From NCBI GenBank assembly GCA_002812745.2, contig NCSJ02000626.1:1-12718 (forward strand): a stretch of DNA of 12,718 bases, read 5' to 3'. How positions within the stretch are numbered: position 1 is the stretch's first letter; the number at the start of each line of letters is the position of its first letter. Made by a program: the position numbers and the translations under genes. This stretch comes from Scytalidium lignicola (taxonomy: Eukaryota; Ascomycota; Leotiomycetes). The notes below the pieces were generated by a model. The model did no database searches and was not told the DNA's origin. It saw only the letters and a program-made list of their open reading frames with translations. This document shows, one piece after another, positions 1 through 8,462 of this stretch.

Positions 1-500
1 CAATACATTAAAGAAAGAATAAAGAAGTATTACAATCATAAACACTTAATAAAACTAATGTACNAAAAAAGAGGATAAAGTTTATCTTCTTAGAAAAAAT
101 ATTAAAATAACAAAACCAAGTGATAAACTTAATTAGATAAAGATAAGACTATATGAAATTAAGGAAGTTTATAAACCTTTAACATATAAATTAAAACTAT
201 CAACAATAATTAAAATACATCTTGTTTTCTATGTTTCACTTCTTAAACTAGCACTCAAAAACACTTAAACATTAATGTTAGAAGAAGTCAATCTAGAAAA
301 AGAATATGAAGTTAAGAAAATCATTAGTCATAAGATATATTATAAGAAATTATAATACTTGGTTAAATGGATAAGATATCCAAAGAATAAGAATAAATAA
401 GAACTTACTTCTAATCTCATGAGTTATAAGAAGTTATTGAAGGTATATTACCAAGCTTATCCTAGAATAGATTTCTAAGTGATAGAATCACAAAGTCAAA
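1..500 (+). pseudogene. pol 3' end: integrase C-terminus and chromodomain (copy 1)
   Basis: The first codons (CAA TAC ATT AAA) match the integrase C-terminal region at 7328 of copy 2, including KERIKKYYNHKHLIK. If the N at 64 is skipped, one frame runs from 1 to about 500 and is interrupted only by TAA/TAG codons. A chromodomain follows from about 284, with EYEVKKI and YLVKWIRYPK; the tryptophan codon TGG at 368-370 is intact here but mutated to TAA in copy 2. The second expected tryptophan (NTWE-like) has become TAA. Chromodomains on Gypsy integrases are thought to steer integration to particular chromatin. The C-terminus is Gln/Arg/Lys-rich and probably ends between 500 and 560. It is dead because of stop codons. 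Confidence 0.88.
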
Positions 501-563
501 GAGAAAGAGGTTAATAATAAAAGAAGAAGTTATACCTAAGTCAACAGAATACAACTCTAGGGT

Positions 564-929
564 TTATAAGGAATTCAGTTTCTCTTGCTTCTCTTTCTCT
601 TCTGTGACATCTAGCTCATCAAGGGTCTTCAGTCTACAACAGAGCATTTTGCTAGTATACTTCTGAAGGAAGTTTCGTTGCTTATGAAGCTAAACAAAGT
701 AAGTTACTTTTTCAGTCATTTCCTAAGAGATGAAGGCCAAGGCTTGTATAGTCTTTTCCTCCTCCTCATCTAGACATACCTTTTCTTTACAATAAACATC
801 CTAGGAGGAAATAGGCAAATTGTCATAATTACACCTCTGCCTATGTTAAGTGCACTTGTTACACTTACTTGAATCAGAAACCATTTTGCAGGTTTTACTG
901 TTTTGCTAACAAAAAGAACAAGAAAACAT
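564..929 (-). pseudogene. Antisense Zn2Cys6-like small protein (copy 1)
   Basis: Reading the minus strand from the ATG at 929 gives one 122-codon frame without frameshift, interrupted by TAG or TAA at codons 8, 28, 43, 69 and 80, each fitting a mutated CAG/CAA. Six cysteines at codons 4, 7, 14, 23, 26 and 33 are spaced C-x2-C-x6-C-x8-C-x2-C-x6-C, which is the Gal4-type binuclear zinc cluster spacing. A second cysteine pair (codons 47 and 52) precedes a run of four glutamates (55-58). The rest is charged and helix-like, with LHKQRNFL and LKTLDELD segments ending in a Glu/Lys-rich tail. I recall similar CxxC-plus-coiled-coil hypothetical proteins in fungal genomes, but cannot check this. Copy 2 has CAA where this frame stops at 564, so the original may have run further, overlapping the end of pol on the other strand. 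DNA or RNA binding is inference. Confidence 0.7.
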
Positions 930-1119
930 TTCAATGCTGTTATCCTTAATATAATCTCTTAAGCCTAACCTTTCTTTGTATTTCCTTAATCTTTCTTTTT
1001 CTTCTAGAACAATACTGTCAGAATACAAGCGTTTTGGTAATATGTTAAAAAGAAAGAATAGGTTAACAAATAACAAGATTGTTCATAATGATAATTAAGT
1101 GTCAAGGTAACACTAGTGT

Positions 1120-1132
1120 AAAAAGGGGATAA
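1120..1132 (+). promoter_or_regulatory. Polypurine tract (copy 1)
   Basis: The 13 bases AAAAAGGGGATAA lie immediately before the 3' LTR, where plus-strand DNA synthesis is primed in LTR retrotransposons. The identical 13-mer precedes the 3' LTR of copy 2, although the surrounding sequence has diverged strongly. Confidence 0.85.
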
Positions 1133-1220
1133 TGTTATAGGTTTAACCTAATAAGCTGATTGGTATAAGCCTGAGGCTTGGTATACAGTAGAGTGTATAT
1201 AAAGAACCTAACAATCACAT

Positions 1221-1301
1221 GACTAGGACTTAGAAGACCTAGGGGGGTCTAAGGGGTTCATGGACCTGGAGGACCTGGGGAGGTCTAGGAGGTCTAATTG
1301 G
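1221..1301. repeat. GC-rich GGACCT/AGGTCT repeat block in LTR
   Basis: Short direct and inverted units (AGACCT, GGTCTA, GGACCT, GGACCT, AGGTCT, GGTCTA) are packed into about 80 bases of an otherwise AT-rich window. The same block is recognisable in the other two LTRs but with C-to-T or G-to-A changes in nearly every unit. It lies just upstream of the TATATAAG at 1313, so an upstream promoter element is possible; that role is inference. Confidence 0.6.
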
Positions 1302-1312
1302 ATTTCACTTCT

Positions 1313-1320
1313 TATATAAG
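1313..1320 (+). promoter_or_regulatory. Candidate LTR TATA box (copy 1)
   Basis: TATATAAG lies 180 bases into the LTR and is kept at the equivalent place in the other LTRs (1800-1807; 8646-8653 as TATATAAA). A second candidate, TATATAAA at 1196-1203, is kept at 8526-8533 but altered in the 1631-1973 LTR. The downstream one is better conserved and better placed for an R/U5 boundary. Confidence 0.5.
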
Positions 1321-1486
1321 CATATTATAAGAACATGAGAGTAAACTCTTTGTGTTCAACCTAAATACATTATTGTATCTTACCTTCAACTTAGTAACCT
1401 GCTTGTATATCACATGTTTCCATTGTCTTTGAACATCTACCTTACCCTTGGCTATCCGGTGACCTAGATAGTATAGTTTTATAACA

Positions 1487-1630
1487 ATTAATATACATTT
1501 ATTCTCTGTTGTTTTAGGTTAAGTATATAATTATACATTCAAGAAGTTAATAACTAAAAGAGTTAAGATTCTTAAAGATATAACACTTAATATTACAAAG
1601 TATAAGTATATTATACAACATTTAATCAAC
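1487..1630. other. 144-base spacer between the two retrotransposons
   Basis: AT-rich sequence between the 3' LTR of copy 1 and the 5' LTR of copy 2. It matches neither the internal region after the second LTR nor the flank after the third LTR by eye. No gene or structured element is visible. Confidence 0.7.
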
Positions 1631-1973
1631 TATTACAAGTTTTACTTAACAAGTTGATTAGTATAAGCTTAAGGCTTAGTACACAGAAGGTATACATAAA
1701 GAACTTAATAATCAAGGGTCATGTGATAAAGTCTTAGGATCCTTAAAGAACTCTAGTAAATCTTAAGAACTCTAAAGGATTTAACTGAATTTCATTATCT
1801 ATATAAGCATACTATAAGAATATAAGAGTAAACTCTTTATGTTCAACTTAAATACATTACTAGATTTTACCTTTAACTTAGTTGTTTACTTAAGTGTTAT
1901 ATGTTTTTGTTATCTTTAAATATCTACTTTATCCTTGGCTATCCAGTGATCTGGATAACATAGTTTTATAACA
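1631..1973 (+). repeat. 5' LTR of copy 2
   Basis: This 343-base copy starts TATTAC (TGTTAT with two transitions) and ends ATAACA. It aligns with the LTR at 1133-1486 through the whole length with many G-to-A and C-to-T changes and a few small deletions in the GGACCT block. TATATAAG at 1800-1807 is the likely TATA box. Gag follows, as expected for a 5' LTR. Confidence 0.88.
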
Positions 1974-2054
1974 TTTTGAACATTACTTATCTTAATGAAT
2001 TAAAATTTAAAAACAAATACACTAATAGATAATAATAACAAATAACAACTTGTA

Positions 2055-3200
2055 AAAGATTTTAAAGAAGGCTTTGAAGAAGAATTTGAAGAAGGATCTG
2101 AGGAAGTATCTGAGGAAAGTTTAGAAGATAGTTCTGAAGAAGACTAAGGTGAGAATTAGATTATTAAGGAAATTAACATTTAAGAAGGAATATTAAAAGA
2201 AGTTGTTATATTACTAAAACAACTTATTAAGTTAGTAGAAGGATTAATTGTTAAAGAATTATCAAGAGTTATAAGAAAGAAATTAATGCTTTTATTACTT
2301 AAATCTAATCTAAAACTAATATTAATATTAAGAGCTTTAAACTTAAACCTTAATCTAGACTCTGAACTAAAGGATAACATTGAACAAATCTTAATAATAA
2401 TACTTAAAGAAGTTAAAATCATTAAACTAAACTTGTTTTATAAGAATAAAAAGAAGTTAAAAGTATATCTTACTTAAACAAGAATTTATTTAATGTTAAA
2501 TGATTACTTATTACTTAGAGATATGCATAAGGTATTATAAGTATTAATATATTTAAGAAGAGTAACTGAAACTTGGTTTCAACTCTTTAAAGATAAATAG
2601 TTTACAACAAATAAAGAAACAACAAACTAAGAAATAATCAACATTATTACAAATTAAGTCAATTATACAAGAGAACTTAAATACTTATATAAGGATATTA
2701 ACAAAAAAAAGGAATGTTAAGAGATAATTAACTTACTTTAGATAAACTAAGAACTTTAATGAATATACAATGCTTTATTATTAGTATATAATATTAGTCA
2801 ACTAAGGAGAAGAAGTATATATACATCAGTTTAAGACTAGTTTAAAGGACTTCATTAAAGAAGAATTATACTAACAACTTATAGTTAAAACATTTGATAC
2901 TCTTATTGACTTGTTTATTAAAATTGGAAATAAGTAATATAAGATAATCTTGAACAAGAAAGAAAGATCTTACTTCAACTGTAAAAAGACTAACAAAAAA
3001 GAAAGATTATAATAACCTTATAAAGTTAAATATTATAAAGAAAGGAAAGACCTTCAAGGGAAAAGGAAAGAAGTATTATGAAGAAAAGAATAAGAAAGAG
3101 AATTCCTTTAGAATTTCCTTAGAAGAACTTAACAAAAGAAGAAAAAACAAGTTATGTTTTAAATGTAAACTTCTTAAATATATAACAAATATTTATAAGA
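2055..3200 (+). pseudogene. gag: Gag (capsid and zinc knuckle), degraded
   Basis: Gag forms the retrotransposon particle and packages RNA. It opens with an acidic segment at 2058-2144 rich in Glu and Ser, then a hydrophobic helical stretch that stays open at 2286-2477. The capsid core is recognisable: KLKVYLTQTRIYL-like sequence near 2450 (a stop at the Gln), the ETWFQLFKD motif around 2568-2594, then a segment resembling the fungal Gag pattern VYGDIDEKR at about 2680. A Gag C-terminal helix region is readable near 2827-2940 in another frame. The nucleocapsid zinc knuckle at 3155-3196 reads C-x2-C-x4-Y-x4-Y, with the His and the last Cys both changed to Tyr. Frames change at least twice (0, then 1, then 2) and stops are frequent. 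The true start is uncertain because no clear ATG opens the frame. Confidence 0.78.
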
Positions 3201-4400
3201 AGAATAATAAGTTAAGTATAATGGTTAAAGTTAGAGTTATGAGAATCTTGAGAATTATAAATATTTTGTTAAGATCTTCAGAAGAAGAAGACTTTAAGAA
3301 TAAGGAAGGAAACTCTTTAGAAGAAGAAGTTTACTAAGACTTAATAACCTTATTATATTATATCATCAAAATAGATATAGACAAGATAATAATAATAAGA
3401 ATCCTTAAAATGGACTTAATACTTATAACAAGGACTTAATATATAAAACACCCTTAAGACAAGGAAACAATTAAGAATTAAGACAAGTAAAGATTAATCT
3501 TAAGAGTTAATAAGATTTAGATAATTATATTGACAAACTTTAAGGTTATACTAACAAAAATATATCTTGTTTTTAAGAAAATGTTAATCTTTGAGATATT
3601 ATCTAATGATTAGCATAAGAGGTTTAAGAAGATAAGAAATCCTAGACAAAAGTTAACTCTTTAAAATTATATAATAAGAGGAAGTAATTGTTGAGGAAAG
3701 AGAACTTAACCTTGAAAATCTTATTCTAGTTTATAAGACTAACCTCTAGAGCATTGTTATAAAGAGAAGGATATAAGAATTCTTCTTATTAGTAGAAAGA
3801 ACTTGAATACAAGATGATTTTAACTAAATGCTTGAAGATACTTAGATGATAATAGAGGAAGGATTAAGTTATGTTGTATAAGGGTGATATAACTTACAAT
3901 AAAAAAGGTTATCTAATAATAACTTTCTAATAAGATCAATTAAAAGCAAAAATACAATATAAAGAAATCTAAGGTTTAAGGAAATTAATAGAATAATTAC
4001 TTAAAGTTAAGTTATATTATGCTTAACAAAAATAAAGAGAACTTGTTAAGATTGTTATTAAACAAGTTAATTAGTATAAGGAAGTTCTGCTTATGGTTAA
4101 TGAATTAGAAGATTTATTATCTTTAGAAGTATTTATTATATTACTAAGAAAAGACAAGTTAATATAAAGAATTGACTAACAATTCAACTAAGAAGTAACA
4201 ATACATCCTTTGAATTTTGTAAAAAGAATTCTTNATAATAAGTGATGTTTTTATCACTAAAATAAAAGAATACCTTAGAAATGAAATAGTAGAATAAGTA
4301 CAAGATGTACAAGCATTTATAAACGATAAAAGCTTAAAAGGACTAAGATTAAGAAATCTTATTAAAAGACAAACAATACTCTTCAAGGAATTAGAAGAAA
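3201..4400 (+). other. Long gag-pol linker with degraded coding potential
   Basis: About 1.2 kb between the Gag zinc knuckle and the protease, longer than I expect for a Gypsy element. It begins with an acidic segment (EEEDFKNKEG-like near 3280-3310). From about 3800 to 4233 one plus frame reads as charged, helix-like sequence broken by TAA/TAG codons at glutamine-like positions. Skipping the N at 4234 joins this frame to the protease frame, so it is probably the upstream part of the same polyprotein. I do not recognise a domain. Confidence 0.5.
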
Positions 4401-4411
4401 ACACTGAAGAC

Positions 4412-4830
4412 TTGAAGATCAACAACAATATATTAGTTAACAATACTAAAAACGTTAATCTTTACTCTATGAATAGTAAAAGTTCATTATATATCAACAT
4501 AACATTGTACAAAAAGCTAATAAGAGCTTTAATTGATTTAGGAGTTAAAAGAAACTTCATCAGTAAACAAATTGTAAAACAACTAAAACTTAGCATAAAA
4601 GTCAAGGATAACAACTATCTAATATCATTAATAAACAATATCAAGGTTTAGAAGTATATTAACATTCAAACTCAGAACATAAATATAAAGTATAGTAGAA
4701 GTTACCAAGAGACAATATCTTTTAATATTACAAGGTTAAGAATATATTAAATTATATTAAAAATCGAATAGATAAGGAAGTATAATCTAGTAATTAATTG
4801 AAGAACAAGTATAATTACCTTCCTAGAAGA
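4412..4830 (+). pseudogene. Pol: aspartic protease domain
   Basis: The frame is open at 4412-4651. ALIDLGVKRNFISKQIVKQL matches the retroviral-type aspartic protease active-site region, where ALIDSGA is usual; the catalytic Asp codon GAT is at 4535-4537 but the following Ser/Thr has become Leu. After a stop at 4649 the same frame continues to a segment near 4790-4830 that resembles the NPVIDWKTG motif often found between protease and RT. It would process the Gag-Pol polyprotein. Confidence 0.85.
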
Positions 4831-4900
4831 AATTATGTTTTTAAGAGTTATTCATATTGACAAAACCATGAAGTATATACTTGAAGAATATTATAAATAA

Positions 4901-5720
4901 TTAGAGTTATTCACAGAAAGACTTAATAATTCAACTTTACCTAAGTATAAACCATAAGATCATAAGATAAAGCTTAAAGAGAGGTTCAGACTAGCTTATA
5001 AACTAATTTATCAAACAATTCTTACAGAGGATAAAACAATGAAGAAATAGTTGCTTAAGAAGATAATGCTTAAAGGTTTATACAAAGAAGGTCATAGTAA
5101 AGTCAAAACACTATTATATTACACAAAGAAAAGAGATAACCTATTAGAATAACCTTATAATGACTATAAACACTTGAATAGTAGAACTGAGAAAGACTAA
5201 TACCCCTTACCATTGATAAATTCAATAATAGACAAGTTAAAAGGAGTTGTCATATTCATTAAGCTAAACTTATAGTTAACATTTAATCTAGTTAAGATTA
5301 AAAGAGATAACAAATAGAAAACAATTATTCAAACAAAATACAAATTATTTAAGCTATTGATTATAACATTCAATATGATTAATACTCTAATAACATAACA
5401 AAGAATAATAGACTGAATATTAGAAAAATATTTAAAGAAATTCATAATAGTATATCTTGATGATATAATCATATACTCAAAGAGTATTAAGGAACATAAG
5501 GAGTATATCAAGCTTATTCTAAAAGCATTATAAAAAGCAAGATTATACTGCAAACTAATAAAATGCAAATTTCATAAAGAACAAGTTCAGTTCTTAAGAT
5601 ACCATATTTCTAGAAAAAGGATAAAAACCCTTGACAACAAGATTCAGTCCATCAAGGAATAAGAACTACTTAAGACAGTTAAACAATTACAAAGTTTCTT
5701 AAGGTTAGCCAATTATTACT
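4901..5720 (+). pseudogene. Pol: reverse transcriptase domain
   Basis: The frame opens with LFTERLNNSTLPKYKP and DHKIKL, equivalent to the start of Gypsy RT (LPPHRPWDHKI-like). YPLPLIN near 5200 is the conserved RYPLPLI block. The polymerase motif VYLDDIIIYS is intact with YLDD at 5453-5464. FLRLANYY around 5695-5720 marks the thumb/connection region. Stops (TAA/TAG) occur throughout, mostly at glutamine-like positions, but the frame is not shifted. RT copies the element RNA into DNA in the particle. Confidence 0.95.
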
Positions 5721-5859
5721 AAAGATTTGTAAAGGATTATTCCAAAATCTTTATACTATTAACTAAACTCACGAAGAAGGATCAAGCTTACAAATGGAAT
5801 AACATTATAAAGAAAGCATTCTAAAGTATTAAAGATACCTTTGTAAAAGGAAGTTTCTT

Positions 5860-6250
5860 AGGAATCTTTAATCTAAAAAGAGAAATAAGAATCAAAACTA
5901 ATGCCTTTGATATAGCATTAAGAGTAGTGTTATTATAATCATAATAGATCAGTAAATAACATTACTAAAAACTATTAATATTCTAATTAAAGAAGTTAAA
6001 CATTATAAAAAGAAATTATCAAACTTTGAATAAGGAAATGTTAACTATTATAAAAGCTCTAAAGCATTGAAGAATGTATATAATTAGATCTAGTAAAAAC
6101 TGTTAATATACTTTCAGACTATTATAACCTTTAATACTTCATAACAACCAAGCAATTGAATATAAGACAAGTATAATAAGCAAAGAAGTTATTTAAGTAT
6201 GATTTCAAGATTACTTATGTTAAAGGCAAAGACAATGGAAAAGTAAATAC
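5860..6250 (+). pseudogene. Pol: RNase H domain
   Basis: IRIKTNAFDIALRVVL at about 5888-5935 corresponds to the family's TDASDFAIGAVL; the first catalytic Asp is Asn (AAT at 5900-5902). NYQTLNKEMLTIIKALKH at 6014-6067 matches the KELLAIVEALKHWR helix, with the catalytic Glu codon GAA at 6035-6037 kept and the Trp replaced by a stop. It degrades RNA in the RNA-DNA hybrid. Confidence 0.88.
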
Positions 6251-6534
6251 TCTAAAACTAGAAACCTAAATACTCAACTAAAAGAAAAAAGAAGAAAGTA
6301 AATTAATATTAAAGGAAGACAAAAGTAAATTCTTAATGTATAATAAAGGACAACTTATAACTATTACAATGATAACAAATAAACACCAGGCTAATCAGAT
6401 CAGAGAAGTAACCAAAGGAGAACAAGAAGAAGATGCTTTACTTAACATGACTAAGGGCAAGTAAGAAAAAATCAAAAGTATTTAGTATAAGAACAAGAAG
6501 TTATATATATTAATGAAATCAGCAGAAGAGTTTA

Positions 6535-7560
6535 TCAGAGAATAACATAACCTATTATACAACAGACATATAAGAGTAACTTAATATTATTATCAGATCA
6601 ACAAGGATTACTTTATCATAAAACTATAGTTAATAATTAAGAAGGTAATCATAGAATATGAAATTTGTAAAAAGGCTAAGAATCTAAGAAGGAAGCCTTG
6701 AGGACAATTACACCTTATATAAATATTCAACAATCTATAAGAGCTAATCAAATAAGATTTTATTGTAAAACTACCAGTTTCTACAGATTACACAATNAAA
6801 AGTCAAGTATAACTTTATCTTTATAATAACTGAATATCATACTAAGTTTATAATCTTTAAACTATTTAAAGAGACTTAAGGAACAAAGGAAATAGTTAAT
6901 ATATTCCTACAAAGAGTAATGTCTTAATAAGGAATACTAAAATAAATAATCTTTAATAAAGATATAAGATTTATATCCAAGTTTTAGAAAACATTAATAG
7001 TAAAAATNAAAAGTCAAAAGGAAATTGTCAACAGTATAACATCTACAAACTGATAAACAAATAGAACATTTGAATACATAGTTAAAAGGATATCTAAGAT
7101 GTTATGTTAATTATAATCAAGATAATTAAGTTGATTATTTACTAATAGTAGAAATGTCATACAATAGTATATTATATAAATCAACTAAAATCATTTCATT
7201 CTATGTGAATTATAAATGTAAACTAAAGAGGTTTTACACTAAACTAGAATTAGAATCCACAAGTAAATCAACAAAGATTTATGTAAAACAAATAAAAGAA
7301 ATACAAGAAAAGATTAAAGACTTACTTCAATATACTAAAGAAAGAATAAAGAAGTATTATAATCATAGACACTTGATAAAACCAGTATACAAAAAAAAGG
7401 ATAAAGTTTATCTTTTTAAGAAAAATATCAGAATAACAAGACTAAGTAATAAACTAAACTAAGTAAAGATAAGATTATATAAAATCAAAAAAAGTTTATA
7501 AACCTTTAATATATAAATTGAAATTATTAATAATAATTAAGATATATTTTGTTTTTTATG
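6535..7560 (+). pseudogene. Pol: integrase, zinc-binding and catalytic core
   Basis: The HHCC zinc finger has His codons at 6546 and 6567; the first Cys is now Tyr and the second Cys is at 6666-6668. DFIVKLP carries the first catalytic Asp at 6756-6758. The second reads FNKDIRF where ISDRDPRF is usual, so the catalytic Asp is Asn (6955-6957). The catalytic Glu is kept at 7064-7066 in QTDKQIEHLN. The frame is then open from 7154 to 7462 through KERIKKYYNH, matching position 1 onward in copy 1. N at 6797 and N at 7008 each look like one surplus base. Integrase inserts the element DNA into the chromosome. Confidence 0.92.
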
Positions 7561-7611
7561 TTTTACTTCTTAAATTAATACTTAAAAAACACTTAAACAC
7601 TAATGTTAAAA

Positions 7612-7826
7612 GAAGTTAATCCAGAAAGAGAATATAAAGTTAAGAAAATTATCAATTATAAAGTATATTATAAGAAATTATAATACTTGGTTAAATAAAT
7701 AAAATATCTAAAGAATAAAAATAAATAAGAACTTACTTTTAATCTTACAAGCTGTGAGAAGTTACTAAAAGCATATTACCAAGCTTATCCTAGAACAGAT
7801 TTCCAAGTGATAGAATCACAAAGTCA
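7612..7826 (+). pseudogene. Pol: C-terminal chromodomain
   Basis: EREYKVKKI at about 7624, YLVK-stop for the usual YLVKW near 7690, and a conserved tail CEKLLKAYYQAYPRTDFQVI. The two aromatic-cage tryptophan codons are both TAA here, whereas copy 1 keeps the first. This places the element in the chromovirus group. Chromodomains bind modified histone tails and can target integration. Confidence 0.85.
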
Positions 7827-8259
7827 GNAAAAGAAAAAATTAACAACAAAGGAAGAAGTTATACTTAAGTTAGCAGAATACAACTCTAAGGTTTGTAAGG
7901 GATTCTGTTTCTTTTATCTCTCTTTACTCTCCTCAACATCTAGTTCATCTAAGGTCTTTAGCCTATGACAAACCATCTTCTTAGTACACCTTTGNAAAAA
8001 AGACTTACTATTTGTCTAAACAGGCAAGATAAGCAACAGCCTTAACTAAGGCTTAAAAAGCTTAGGTCAAGGCAGTAAAAGTCTTCTTATACTCAGAAGA
8101 AAGACACTTGTCCTTACATTTATATGACTTTTAAGATGGTATATAAAGATACTTACCATTATATTTACAACCATTACAAACATATTCCTTACAATGATCA
8201 GAATTGAGAACTATCTTGCATAATAGTCCTTTTCATTTACAATATATGTAAGGTATTAT
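7824..8259 (-). pseudogene. Antisense Zn2Cys6-like small protein (copy 2)
   Basis: The minus-strand frame equivalent to 929-564 starts at 8259, where the ATG is now ATA. Cysteine positions are recognisable but worn: the first is Tyr (TGT to TAT), the second at 8241-8239 is kept, and later ones appear as CKIVL, DHCKEYVCNGCKY and YKCKDKCL. The C-terminal KTLDELDV segment matches copy 1. Stops and the N at 7995 interrupt it. At the position where copy 1 stops (564), this copy has CAA, and the frame runs on to a TGA at 7824; the true end is therefore uncertain. That the same residues are traceable in a second, diverged element supports a real gene rather than a chance frame. Confidence 0.6.
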
Positions 8260-8449
8260 TTCAATCTTAAGATTTTGGATATAAATACCAAAACTTAATC
8301 TTTCTTAGTGTTTCCTTGATTATGATTATTCTAATAAATTGCTGTCATCAGGATTTGGATGTTTTGGTAGCATGTTTTAAGGAAGGAAAGAATTAATNAN
8401 TAATAAAATTATTTATAATAATAATTAAGTNTTAAGNTAATGTTAATAC

Positions 8450-8462
8450 AAAAAGGGGATAA
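8450..8462 (+). promoter_or_regulatory. Polypurine tract (copy 2)
   Basis: AAAAAGGGGATAA, identical to the tract in copy 1, lies directly before the 3' LTR and is the expected plus-strand primer. Confidence 0.85.

Larger units (their letters stand above)
1..1486 (+). mobile_element. Ty3/Gypsy chromodomain LTR retrotransposon, 3' part (copy 1)
   Basis: This is the 3' end of an LTR retrotransposon whose 5' part lies before the window. In order it holds the pol C-terminus with chromodomain (to about 500), a minus-strand zinc-cluster-like frame (929-564), about 190 bases of untranslated DNA, a polypurine tract (1120-1132) and the 3' LTR (1133-1486). It is collinear with 7328-8819 of the second copy, with only about 3 bases net length difference before the LTR. 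It is visibly less AT-rich than copy 2, especially in the LTR and antisense frame, so it is younger or less heavily mutated. Five bases after the LTR read ATTAA; the matching 5' target-site copy is outside the window. Family assignment rests on the collinear pol domains in copy 2. Confidence 0.9.
1133..1486 (+). repeat. 3' LTR of copy 1
   Basis: This 354-base LTR begins TGTTAT and ends ATAACA, a perfect 6-base terminal inverted repeat of the TG...CA type. It aligns along its whole length with the LTRs at 1631-1973 and 8463-8819. It is the best preserved of the three, keeping GC-rich blocks that are mutated in the others. The polypurine tract just before it shows that it is a 3' LTR. Confidence 0.93.
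4412..7826 (+). pseudogene. pol: Pol polyprotein, degraded (protease-RT-RNase H-integrase-chromodomain)
   Basis: Pol supplies the enzymes for reverse transcription and integration. Protease, RT and RNase H share one plus frame from about 4412 to 6060 with no visible frameshift, only stop codons. The frame changes somewhere between 6060 and 6546, and the integrase then runs in a single frame to about 7460 if the N characters at 6797 and 7008 are skipped. One extra A in a homopolymer near 7487, compared with copy 1, shifts the frame again before the chromodomain. Several catalytic residues are lost (protease DSG to DLG, RNase H Asp to Asn, integrase Asp to Asn), while RT YLDD and the integrase Glu remain. 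Domain order is typical of chromodomain Ty3/Gypsy elements. It is inactive. Confidence 0.93.

Noticed and set aside
1974..2054. tRNA primer binding site after the 5' LTR
   Set aside because: No stretch clearly complementary to a tRNA 3' end starting with TGG is visible; mutation may have erased it.
2180..2422. Minus-strand open frame of 80 codons
   Set aside because: Mirror of the gag plus-strand coding frame; low-complexity composition follows from AT-rich codons on the other strand.
4041..4080. Short match to the LTR start (AACAAGTTAATTAGTATAAG)
   Set aside because: Similarity stops on both sides and the segment lies within a readable plus frame, so it is more likely chance in AT-rich DNA than a solo LTR fragment.
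4159..4443. Minus-strand open frame of 94 codons
   Set aside because: Antisense shadow of the linker and protease frame; contains the N at 4234 and no recognisable motif.
5329..5568. Minus-strand open frame of 79 codons
   Set aside because: Exactly opposite the RT domain including YLDD; no independent coding signal.
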